A stretch of DNA of 33,069 nt from Chloroflexota bacterium. Its GTDB lineage: Bacteria; Chloroflexota; Limnocylindria; Limnocylindrales; CSP1-4. The position numbers and the translations under genes are program-made. Where the stretch lies: positions 30,055 to 63,123 of the forward strand of contig PLZO01000010.1 in the NCBI GenBank assembly GCA_003152165.1, given 5' to 3'. Below, one piece after another: positions 1 through 6,979 of the stretch (its first letter is position 1; each line of letters starts with the position of its first letter). The notes under the pieces were generated by a model. The model was given only the letters and a program-made list of their open reading frames with translations. It was not told the DNA's origin and ran no database searches.

Positions 1-1334
1 GGGAACGTCGCCGAACCCGGCTTCGTGGTTGTCACCCCAGGCAGCGGGCTGATCAGGATCGCGCCGGTCTCCGTTTGCCACCATGTGTCGACGATGGGCG
101 CCTTCTCGTGGCCGATGTTGCGGTGATACCACAGCCACGCCTCGGGGTTGATCGGCTCGCCGACGGAGCCGAGGAGACGCAATGAGGACAGGTCGTGGCG
201 AGCCGGATATGCGTCGCCCTGCTTCATGAACGAGCGGATTGCCGTGGGTGCGCAGTACAGGATCGTGACCTTGAGATCCTCGATGATCTGCCACCAGCGA
301 TCCCAGTCGGGCGTGTCCGGCGCGCCTTCGTAGATCACTCCGGTCGTGGCATTCGCGAGCGGCCCGTAGACGATATAGCTGTGGCCCGTCACCCAGCCGA
401 TGTCGGCCGCGCACCAATAGACGTCATCGGGTTTGACATCGAACACGATTTCGTGGGTGAACGACGCACCCAGCAGGTAGCCCGCCGAGGTGTGGATGAT
501 CCCTTTGGGCTTGGCCGTCGTGCCCGACGTGTAGAGCAGGTACAGGAGCTGCTCGCTGTCGACCGGGACCGGCAGGCAGAACGGGTCCTGGCGGTCGACG
601 ATGTCATGCCACCAGTGATCGCGGCCCTCGACCATGTGGACGCCACCGCCGATCCGTCTGACCACGATCGCGGCGGTGATCGAAGGGGTCGACGCAAGCG
701 CCTCATCGGTGTGGTGTTTGAGCCCGACCGCCTTGCCCCGTCGCCAGCCGCCATCGGCCGTGATCAGTACCTTGGCCTGCGCGTCGTTGATCCGGTCGGA
801 TAGCGCCTCGGCCGAGAAACCGCCGAAGATCACGGTGTGGGCGGCGCCCAGCCGGGCGCATGCCAGCATCGCGATCGGTAGCTCTGGGATCATCGGCATG
901 TAGATGGCGACCCGGTCACCGGCCACAATGCCCAGTTCCTTGAGGGCGTTGGCGGCCTTGCCCACCTCGCGCAGGAGGTCTGCGTAGGTCAGTGTCCGGT
1001 GGTCGCCCGGCTCGCCGATCCAGTAGTACGCAACCTTGTCGCCCAGGCCGTTCTCGACGTGCCGGTCCAGGCAGTTCTCGGAGACGTTCAAGCGGCCCCC
1101 GAGGAACCACTTCGCGAACGGGAGATCCCATTCGAGCGTCGTGTGGAAGGGCTCGTTCCAGCGCAATCGCTCACGCGCCCGCTTGGCCCAGAATGCCTCG
1201 AAGTCGGCCTCGGCCTCGGCGTACAGCTCGGGGCCCGCGTTCGCCTGCGCCACGAAGGCCGGATCCGGCGCGAACGTACGCTCCTCGACCAGGAGGTTCT
1301 CGATCTCAGGCTGGGACGAGGGCTCGGTGCTCAC
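1..1334 (-). CDS. acs: Acetyl-CoA synthetase (AMP-forming), 3' end cut by window
   Basis: The protein activates acetate to acetyl-CoA through an acetyl-AMP intermediate in the cytoplasm. About 444 codons are present; the C-terminal third lies beyond the window. The N-terminal half carries the family pattern of a WFxGGxLN block, then YWIGEPGD. The adenylate-forming P-loop signature reads [11 protein letters not shown], and later blocks include [24 protein letters not shown] and TKPGSATF. The start is GTG at 1334, preceded by GGAG about 8 nt upstream; the next residues are [10 protein letters not shown]. It is the last gene of a minus-strand series, separated from mscS by a 370-bp gap that should hold its promoter. 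No lesion is visible in the part present. Assignment to acetyl-CoA synthetase rather than propionyl-CoA synthetase rests on overall resemblance and is less certain than the superfamily. Confidence 0.95.
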   Translation of the reverse strand, partial: MSTEPSSQPEIENLLVEERTFAPDPAFVAQANAGPELYAEAEADFEAFWAKRARERLRWNEPFHTTLEWDLPFAKWFLGGRLNVSENCLDRHVENGLGDKVAYYWIGEPGDHRTLTYADLLREVGKAANALKELGIVAGDRVAIYMPMIPELPIAMLACARLGAAHTVIFGGFSAEALSDRINDAQAKVLITADGGWRRGKAVGLKHHTDEALASTPSITAAIVVRRIGGGVHMVEGRDHWWHDIVDRQDPFCLPVPVDSEQLLYLLYTSGTTAKPKGIIHTSAGYLLGASFTHEIVFDVKPDDVYWCAADIGWVTGHSYIVYGPLANATTGVIYEGAPDTPDWDRWWQIIEDLKVTILYCAPTAIRSFMKQGDAYPARHDLSSLRLLGSVGEPINPEAWLWYHRNIGHEKAPIVDTWWQTETGAILISPLPGVTTTKPGSATF

Positions 1335-1475
1335 GGGGATTCTCCAGCGGCTTCTGGCAGCCATTCTACGCGGGCCGCCCCGGTCCGAACCCTTGCCCTC
1401 CGAGGCGGGTCGGTCAACCATCGGCGGCTCGCTGAAACGAGCTCGACGGCCGGCCATTCAGTTGGTGCTTCTGGC

Positions 1476-1495
1476 GCGACAAACGATGCGTTTCG
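1476..1495 (+). repeat. Palindromic motif copy 1 upstream of acs
   Basis: The motif reads GCGACAAACGATGCGTTTCG. Its core AAACG-ATG-CGTTT is a perfect 5-bp inverted repeat around a 3-nt centre. A second copy in the opposite orientation lies about 120 bp further upstream of acs. It resembles a dimeric regulator operator; the regulator is unknown. Confidence 0.4.
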
Positions 1496-1547
1496 AGCCG
1501 CTCGAGCCGGCTCCAGCCGGGCTACGGACCGGACGAAGCGATTCATC

Positions 1548-1575
1548 CATCCCGGGCGGAGCACGGACCGGGATG
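1548..1575. other. Stem-loop in the mscS-acs gap
   Basis: CATCCCGG (1548-1555) pairs perfectly with CCGGGATG (1568-1575) across a 12-nt loop. It lies about 130 nt beyond the mscS stop codon in the direction of mscS transcription. No U-tract follows on the minus strand, so it is a weak candidate for a factor-independent terminator and could equally be an operator. Confidence 0.3.
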
Positions 1576-1616
1576 ATTCGGCTCAAATGCCTGGCGCAAC
1601 CGCCGCGATCTGGCCC

Positions 1617-1636
1617 ACAAACGCGTTGTTTGTCGC
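1617..1636 (-). repeat. Palindromic motif copy 2 upstream of acs
   Basis: On the minus strand the motif reads GCGACAAACAACGCGTTTGT. It matches copy 1 at 15 of the first 18 positions, differing only in the 3-nt centre. It also contains a 6-bp inverted repeat ACAAAC/GTTTGT. It lies 283-302 nt upstream of the acs start codon and about 70 nt downstream of the mscS stop. Confidence 0.4.
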
Positions 1637-1704
1637 TCTGGGCGGGCAAAGGCCACAGCACCGGCCCTGGGCCTCCGCTCGGCCGGCGCACACATGCCGA
1701 ACGG

Positions 1705-2655
1705 TCAGGCGTCCGCCGACGTATCGCCGGGCGGCTCGTTGGCGCCGGGCTGATCGTCGCCCAGGTCGGAGCGTGGAACGGGCCCGGCCGACATCAGGCT
1801 GCTGACCGGCATCCCTGAAGCCATGATCGGGGCTGGGATCTGGATCCCGTTGGCGGCCATCGCAGCCAGGATCCGCTTGCGCAGCTCGCCGGTCACGGCG
1901 ACCATCTCGCCGGCCCGCGCTCGGCCCAGGATCTTGAGGGTGATCCCCCGCTCGCCCAACTGGTCGACCCGGTCCACGCTGGGAGTCTCGAGGATCTTGC
2001 CGGCCCACGCGGGGTCGGCGGCCAGCGCGGCGCCAACGGCATCGAATACCTCGATCGCGTGCTCGATATCGGTGCCGTAGGCAATCTCGACGTCGTGGTT
2101 GATCCGGCGCCACACCCGAGTCCGATTCGAGGCGACCTTGATCTCGCCGTTCGGAACGTGATGGACGACGCCGTCGGCATCGCGCAGGACGGTGCGCCGG
2201 AGGGTGAGCTCCTCGACGGTGCCGGTCACCCCCACAATCTCCACGACGTCGCCATGGCCAAATTGGTTCTCGAGCAGGATGAGAATCCCGGCGAAGAAGT
2301 CTCGGACGATGGCCTGCGCCCCGAAGCCGATCGCGATGCCAACCACGCCGAGGCCGGCGATCGCCGGACCAACGTCCAGGCCGATCTGCTCGAGCGCAAG
2401 CAGCCCGCCGATCGTGACCACGAAGCCCTTGACCACGTAGCCGGCCAGCGCCTCGATCGTGGTGAAGCGCTTGGCCACCTCGGCAGCCTCTTCGAGGGAC
2501 GCCTCGGCCTGGGCCCGCGCCTGCATCGCCCCGAGGACTCGGCGGATCGTGCCCAGCGACAGTCGGGTTACGCCGAGGCACACGACCACGATCACGAAGA
2601 CGATCAGCAGGCGGTCGGCGATGATCGCCGCCCAGCCGGAATAGGTATCGGGCAT
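1705..2655 (-). CDS. MscS-family mechanosensitive ion channel
   Basis: This is a small-conductance mechanosensitive channel that releases solutes on osmotic downshock. It has 316 residues, close to the usual MscS length. Membrane segments are seen near residues 10-32 and 73-92. The pore-lining TM3 runs from about 96 to 130 and carries the Gly/Ala-rich pattern GLGVVGIAIGFGAQ followed by VRDFFAGILILLENQ. The beta domain follows (GDVVEI, then PNGEI), then an alpha/beta domain to about residue 285, and a Pro/Asp-rich tail. The start is the ATG at 2653-2655; no strong Shine-Dalgarno is seen. The iclR-type gene lies 53 nt upstream and may be co-transcribed. An osmotic-release channel suits a genome segment rich in K+ uptake genes, but no direct link is shown. 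Confidence 0.93.
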   Translation of the reverse strand: MPDTYSGWAAIIADRLLIVFVIVVVCLGVTRLSLGTIRRVLGAMQARAQAEASLEEAAEVAKRFTTIEALAGYVVKGFVVTIGGLLALEQIGLDVGPAIAGLGVVGIAIGFGAQAIVRDFFAGILILLENQFGHGDVVEIVGVTGTVEELTLRRTVLRDADGVVHHVPNGEIKVASNRTRVWRRINHDVEIAYGTDIEHAIEVFDAVGAALAADPAWAGKILETPSVDRVDQLGERGITLKILGRARAGEMVAVTGELRKRILAAMAANGIQIPAPIMASGMPVSSLMSAGPVPRSDLGDDQPGANEPPGDTSADA

Positions 2656-2708
2656 GACCTGTGCAGCCTATCGCGCCTGGGTTACCTACTGCCGGCCCGC
2701 GGCCACGA

Positions 2709-3476
2709 TCAGGCGGCGGCGCCACCGAGGCGGACCGAGATCGCGGCCGCAGCCTCGCGGGCCTGCGAGGCGAGCTCGGGGATCCGGCGCAGGGTCAGCC
2801 GAAAGGCCGGGCCCCAGATGTCAACCGCGGCGATCACCGCGCCACGGGCATCGTGGACTGGTGCCGCCACCGCGTTGAGGCCCAGCTCGAACTCGCCGAT
2901 CGCGGTTGCATAGCCTCGCCGACGCACCCGGGACAACTCTTCGAGGAGCGGCTCGAGCTCCGTGATCGTGCGCTCGGTGTAGGCCGCCAAGCCCTTGCGC
3001 ACGACTCGCAGGACTTCACGTTCGGCCAGAGCCGCCAGGAGGACTTTGCCGGATGCGACACAATGAAGCGGCGTCGCCCGGCCTGTCCAGTCGCCCACTG
3101 CGATCAGGTTCGGCCCGTCGGCCTGGGCCAGGGTCAGGAGTTGATCGCCGTCGATCGATCCGAGGCCGGTCGTTTCGCGGGTGAGGCGCGCCAGCCGCTC
3201 GAGCTCGGGCATGGCGATGCCGCGCAGGTCGAGAGTCCGCTCGGCCCGTTCGGCCAGGCGGATGACGACCAGCCCCAGGCGGTACTTTCCGGTCTCATCA
3301 TCCTGCTCGACCAGCCCGCGCCGTTCAAGCGTCGCGAGGAGTCGCGAAGCGGTCGATTTATGCAGCCCAAGACGGCGTGCGAGCTCGGTGACACCGGCCT
3401 CCCCGGCCGACTCACCCAGGGCCAGCAGGAGCGAGGCCGCCCGGTCTACCGAGCGGACTGCATTCCCGTCGATCAA
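2709..3476 (-). CDS. IclR-family transcriptional regulator
   Basis: This is a 255-residue DNA-binding regulator. The N-terminal winged helix-turn-helix spans about residues 8-65: TELARRLGLHKSTASRLL is the recognition region, followed by the wing EQDDETGKYRLG. The C-terminal effector-binding domain (about 75-250) carries family motifs GRATPLHCVASGKVLLA, RGYATAIGEFELG and NAVAAPVHDARG. The only plausible start is TTG at 3474-3476, giving LIDGNAVRS; no good Shine-Dalgarno precedes it. It follows the aminotransferase gene by 48 nt on the same strand, so it likely controls that gene and possibly itself. IclR proteins usually govern catabolic genes and bind small organic acids; the ligand here cannot be read from the sequence. 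Confidence 0.93.
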   Translation of the reverse strand: MIDGNAVRSVDRAASLLLALGESAGEAGVTELARRLGLHKSTASRLLATLERRGLVEQDDETGKYRLGLVVIRLAERAERTLDLRGIAMPELERLARLTRETTGLGSIDGDQLLTLAQADGPNLIAVGDWTGRATPLHCVASGKVLLAALAEREVLRVVRKGLAAYTERTITELEPLLEELSRVRRRGYATAIGEFELGLNAVAAPVHDARGAVIAAVDIWGPAFRLTLRRIPELASQAREAAAAISVRLGGAAA

Positions 3477-3485
3477 CGATGCCCG

Positions 3486-3496
3486 CCAATCATTGG
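3486..3496. promoter_or_regulatory. Candidate operator in front of the IclR gene
   Basis: CCAATCATTGG is a palindrome of two 5-bp arms around one base. It starts 10 nt upstream of the IclR start codon, in the 48-nt gap behind the aminotransferase gene. The adjoining TTGGAAAC resembles half of the TGGAAA...TTTCCA type of IclR-family site. Autoregulation is inferred only. Confidence 0.3.
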
Positions 3497-3524
3497 AAAC
3501 TGCCCGTCAGCGCCACCCTGCCAG

Positions 3525-4901
3525 TCAACCGACGACGAGGCCGGGCGCCGCGACCGCGTGGGCCCGCGTGTCGAGCGCTGCATTCAGCGAACCCTCAAAT
3601 GCCTCGAGGACCTGGGCCTCGTCGGCATCGGTGTGGGCGGCGCACAGGAACCACGGCTCGCGCGAATCGGGCTCCGGCATTGCACCGCGCGGTTGCATCC
3701 CGACCGCTACGGCATCGTACAGCTCGTGGTCCGTCTTCACCCAGTCGCGGTATTCGCGGACGTCCTGGTCGGTGAACATGATCCCGAACATCGCGGGAAC
3801 CCCGGTGAAGTTGAAGGGCAGGCCCTTCGCGTTGAGAATTGAAGCCAGCCCGGCCTGAATCGACTGGCCGCGCCGCTTGATTCCTTCAACCACTGCGCCA
3901 TCCTTGAGGATCGACAAGGTGGCCACCGCGGCCGAGGCCGCAACCCGGTTGCCGGCATAGGTGCCCCCGTGGCTGACCTTGTCCGGAAGCATGCTCATGA
4001 CTTCGCGGCTGCCGCCGAACGCCGCCGCCGGGTAACCGTTACCGATCGCCTTGGCGAACGTGGCCAGGTCCGGCTTGATCCCGAAGTACTCGGCAGCGCC
4101 ACCCCGAGCCATCCGAAAGCCCGTCTTTACCTCATCGAAGATCAGGAGCGCACCGAATTCCTTGGTGATCGCCCGGACGCCCTGGTGGAATCCTTCCTTG
4201 GGCAGGATCCCCTGGGCATTGCCGAGGACGGGCTCGATGATCACCGCGGCGATGTCGTCGCCGTCGGCCTCGAACACGGCGCGCAGGGTGGCGAGGTCGT
4301 TGTAGGGGACCGGAATCACGGTCTGGGTGACCGCCTCGGGAATGCCCCGGCCCCAGGCCAGGCGAACCGGGTTGGCACGGTCACCAAGCTCGCCCATGTC
4401 GTTGGGCAGGACGCTGATCAGGGCGTAGTCGTGGACGCCGTGGTACTGGCCCTCGAACTTGACGATCTTCGTCCGGTCGGTATAGCCCCGGGCGATCCGC
4501 ATGGCGTGCATCGTGGCCTCGGTGCCAGACACGGTCATCCGAACCATCTCCACCCAGCCGGTGATCTCGGTGATCAGCTCGCAGGCCCGGATCTCGTCCT
4601 CGCTCGTCAGCGAGAAGCTGACACCGCGGCGCATCCGCTCGTTGACATAGTCGTCGACCCGTGGATCGGCGTGGCCCAGGATCACCGGCCCATAACCCAT
4701 CCGGAGGTCCACGAACTCGTTTTCATCGAGATCCCAGACCCGGCCCCCCTTGCCCCGATCCACGTAGACCGTATCGTCGCCCCAGCTCCGAAAGTTGGAG
4801 TCCGTGCCGCCGGGCATCGTCTTGAGCGCGCGCTGGTAGAGCTCGATCTGGCGGTCTCGCTTGAGTGTCGGCGTCGACCGGACGGCGGGTTCGGTGGCCA
4901 T
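3525..4901 (-). CDS. Class III PLP aminotransferase, glutamate-1-semialdehyde aminomutase-like
   Basis: This is a PLP-dependent fold-type I enzyme of 458 residues. The N-terminal pattern PGGTDSNFR and the phosphate-binding region SGTEATMHAMR (about 125-135) are typical of the glutamate-1-semialdehyde 2,1-aminomutase subgroup. The block IIEPV (about 221-225), the cofactor-binding Asp in FDEVKTGFR (about Asp256) and the Schiff-base Lys in FAKAIGNGYP (about Lys284) are all present, so it should be active. The start ATG at 4901 has a strong GGGAGGA site 4-5 nt upstream. Pairing with an IclR regulator and the absence of other haem genes suggest a catabolic aminotransferase or aminomutase rather than true HemL. 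The substrate cannot be named. Confidence 0.88.
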   Translation of the reverse strand: MATEPAVRSTPTLKRDRQIELYQRALKTMPGGTDSNFRSWGDDTVYVDRGKGGRVWDLDENEFVDLRMGYGPVILGHADPRVDDYVNERMRRGVSFSLTSEDEIRACELITEITGWVEMVRMTVSGTEATMHAMRIARGYTDRTKIVKFEGQYHGVHDYALISVLPNDMGELGDRANPVRLAWGRGIPEAVTQTVIPVPYNDLATLRAVFEADGDDIAAVIIEPVLGNAQGILPKEGFHQGVRAITKEFGALLIFDEVKTGFRMARGGAAEYFGIKPDLATFAKAIGNGYPAAAFGGSREVMSMLPDKVSHGGTYAGNRVAASAAVATLSILKDGAVVEGIKRRGQSIQAGLASILNAKGLPFNFTGVPAMFGIMFTDQDVREYRDWVKTDHELYDAVAVGMQPRGAMPEPDSREPWFLCAAHTDADEAQVLEAFEGSLNAALDTRAHAVAAPGLVVG

Positions 4902-5012
4902 GGATTCCTCCCGATCGAAGCGCCTGTCGCCCGGAGGAGCGGCAACTCGTTGGTGCGGCAGGCGAGACTGGTACCCGACTTGCGCAACGCCGTGTGAGTT
5001 GTTGCGTGAGGC

Positions 5013-5029
5013 GGGACTGGATCAGTCCC
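5013..5029. other. Inverted repeat upstream of the aminotransferase gene
   Basis: GGGACT and AGTCCC form a perfect 6-bp stem around a 5-nt loop. Nearby, CGCAAC (4983-4988) and GTTGCG (5001-5006) form another inverted repeat and TTGCGCAA (4980-4987) is itself palindromic. They lie about 80-130 nt upstream of the aminotransferase start and beyond the DUF885 stop. They could be operators or a weak transcription end; no U-tract is seen. Confidence 0.3.
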
Positions 5030-5184
5030 TAGGATGCCACCATCGGCTCGGCTCGGTCAACACGAGATTCGCGGTTTTATGGCCATTCTCGTGCGGATTG
5101 CGCCACTCGACCCCACTGTTGGTGACCAAAGCGTTGGCCCCCGGCGCACAGCACGTACGGCCCCGCGCGGCCCGGACCGAAACC

Positions 5185-6867
5185 TCAGGCCGGTGCGGCG
5201 ACCCACGTGGGCAGTTCGCGGGCGAGTGTTGCCAGGGACAGCGAGCCGTGGCCGAGGACCGCATCGTGGAAGGCGCGCACGTCGAACGACGAGCCGTCGC
5301 GCGCCTCGAGCTCGGCTCGCAGGCGTTCGATCTCACGCTGGCCGACCTTGTAGGTCAGGGCCTGGCCCGGCCAGCAGATGTAGCGGTCGGTCTCGATCAC
5401 GGCGTCCGTCTCGCTCAGCCCGGCGCCACGCAGGAAATCGATCGAGCGCTGGCGCGGCCAGCGCAGCGCGTGCAGCCCGGTGTCGACCACCAGGCGAGCC
5501 GCCCGCCAGGCCATCGCGTCGAGCATCCCGAAGCGCTCGGCCTCGTTCCGGAAAAGACCCATCTCGTCGGCCAGGCGCTCGGAATAGAGGCCCCAGCCCT
5601 CGACGTAAGCGCCCCCCACGAGCCGCGAACCGAGCCGCCGGAACGTGCTCAGCCGCTCGTTCTCCATCTCCATCGCGATCTGGAAATGGTGGCCCGGGAC
5701 AGCCTCGTGATAGGTGGTGCTGGCCAGCTTGGAATAGGACCGCGAAGACAGGTCGTAGGTGTTGGCGTAGTAGATGCCCGGCCGCGAACCGTCGGTCGTG
5801 GGCGGGAAGTAGTAGGCGAACGGGCTGTCCTTCTCCTTGTATTCCTCCACGGCACGGACCTCGCAGCCACCCCGGGGCAGGGTTCCGAAGTAGCCCGGAG
5901 CAAGAGCCAGGGCCCGCTCGATGTCCTCGCGGGCGCGGCCGAGCAGCTCCTCGGCCGATTGCGGGGTGTTTGCGGGATCGGCCGCCAGGTGGGCCCGGTA
6001 CGCGACAGTGTCGTCGTCGAAGCCCTGCGCCCGAGCGATCACCTTGCGTTCGGCCTCGATCTGCTCGAGCTCCTCGAGGCCGATTCGGTGGAGATCGGCG
6101 GGCTCCAGCGCGAGGGTGGTCCAGGCCCGGATCTGGGTCCGGTACAGAGCATCGCCGTTGGGTGCCGACCACAGACCCGGATCCCGGCGGCTGGCAGCCA
6201 GGTAGGCGCCGCGAAGGGCCTCGAGGAACGCCGCGTCGGCGGGGATCACCTCGTCCTGGACGACGGCCAGGACGCGCGCTCGATCTGCTTCGCTGCCGAC
6301 CTTGGCCATCCTGACGACGACCGAATCCTGGGCTGATGTCTTGAGCAGCCGCTCAAGCTGAGCGATCGTTCGCTCAGTGACGATCCGCGGCGCCGTCAGG
6401 CCGGTCGTGATGCCTTCCTGGAGGAGCTCGATGTTGGCTGCCAAGTACGCCGGGTAGGCATGCAGCCGGGCAAGGAACCGCTCGAGCCGTTCGGGGGTAT
6501 CAGCCGCCTGGAACGTGGCGACCGTCGGCAGGAGCGTCTGCGGGCCGCCCATCTGGTCAACCGGCCTAAGGAGATCAATCCGCTGGTCGTCCTGCTCGAT
6601 CTGGAGCTCACACACGACCCGGACCATGTCAAGGGTGATCCGATCCTCGAGCGGCTGGTCGTGCGCTTCGATCGCCAGGGCCGCACGCAGAGTCGTCTCG
6701 GCCAGCTCGCGGGCCCGCGCCCGACCGAGCGCACTGGGGTCCTCGAGACGGTCGTCGTAGCGCTCGTCGCCGTACATCGTGGCGGTTGTCGGACTCTGTT
6801 CGAGGATCGCCTCCCAGAACCGGTCAGCGAGCAGGTTGACGGGGCTGGACGGGTCGAACCGGATCAC
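5185..6867 (-). CDS. DUF885 family protein (metallopeptidase-like)
   Basis: This protein has about 560 residues and matches the DUF885 family, whose members are predicted zinc-dependent carboxypeptidase- or dipeptidase-like enzymes. The hallmark YHEAVPGHH lies near residues 387-394 and supplies the likely metal-binding His/Glu set. It is followed by GGAYVEGWGLYSERLADEMG and a C-terminal CWPGQALTYKVG block, also typical. The start is chosen at GTG 6867 because GGAGG ends 5 nt before it; an ATG four codons upstream (6879) has no Shine-Dalgarno. The start VIRFDPSSPVNLLADRFW shows no signal peptide, so a cytoplasmic site is likely. It follows the methyltransferase-like gene by about 110 nt on the same strand. 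The substrate is unknown. Confidence 0.9.
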   Translation of the reverse strand: MIRFDPSSPVNLLADRFWEAILEQSPTTATMYGDERYDDRLEDPSALGRARARELAETTLRAALAIEAHDQPLEDRITLDMVRVVCELQIEQDDQRIDLLRPVDQMGGPQTLLPTVATFQAADTPERLERFLARLHAYPAYLAANIELLQEGITTGLTAPRIVTERTIAQLERLLKTSAQDSVVVRMAKVGSEADRARVLAVVQDEVIPADAAFLEALRGAYLAASRRDPGLWSAPNGDALYRTQIRAWTTLALEPADLHRIGLEELEQIEAERKVIARAQGFDDDTVAYRAHLAADPANTPQSAEELLGRAREDIERALALAPGYFGTLPRGGCEVRAVEEYKEKDSPFAYYFPPTTDGSRPGIYYANTYDLSSRSYSKLASTTYHEAVPGHHFQIAMEMENERLSTFRRLGSRLVGGAYVEGWGLYSERLADEMGLFRNEAERFGMLDAMAWRAARLVVDTGLHALRWPRQRSIDFLRGAGLSETDAVIETDRYICWPGQALTYKVGQREIERLRAELEARDGSSFDVRAFHDAVLGHGSLSLATLARELPTWVAAPA

Positions 6868-6979
6868 GAATGCCTCCATGGCACGGTCGCTCGAGAGCGG
6901 CGTTCGGGGAGCCGAACGGGAGTGGCTGACAGGGTACCCGATCCGCCTCGCGGACCGATCACCTGATCGACCGACTGGG

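Larger units (their letters stand above)
1335..1704. other. 370-bp non-coding gap between mscS and acs
   Basis: I see no convincing gene here. Short reading frames on both strands lack family resemblance and ribosome-binding sites. The gap holds the promoter region of acs, two inverted copies of a 20-bp motif (1476-1495 and 1617-1636), and an 8-bp perfect stem-loop (1548-1575) between them. These AT-richer motifs stand out in a GC-rich background, so the region is probably regulatory. No riboswitch class or tRNA was recognised. Confidence 0.6.

Noticed and set aside
195-903. Plus-strand open frames opposite acs
   Set aside because: They are antisense to a well-conserved acetyl-CoA synthetase frame; their Arg/Asp-rich composition is that of a shadow in GC-rich DNA.
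1583-2725. 380-codon minus-strand frame overlapping mscS
   Set aside because: Shifted frame of the MscS gene; Arg/Gly/Pro-rich with no family resemblance.
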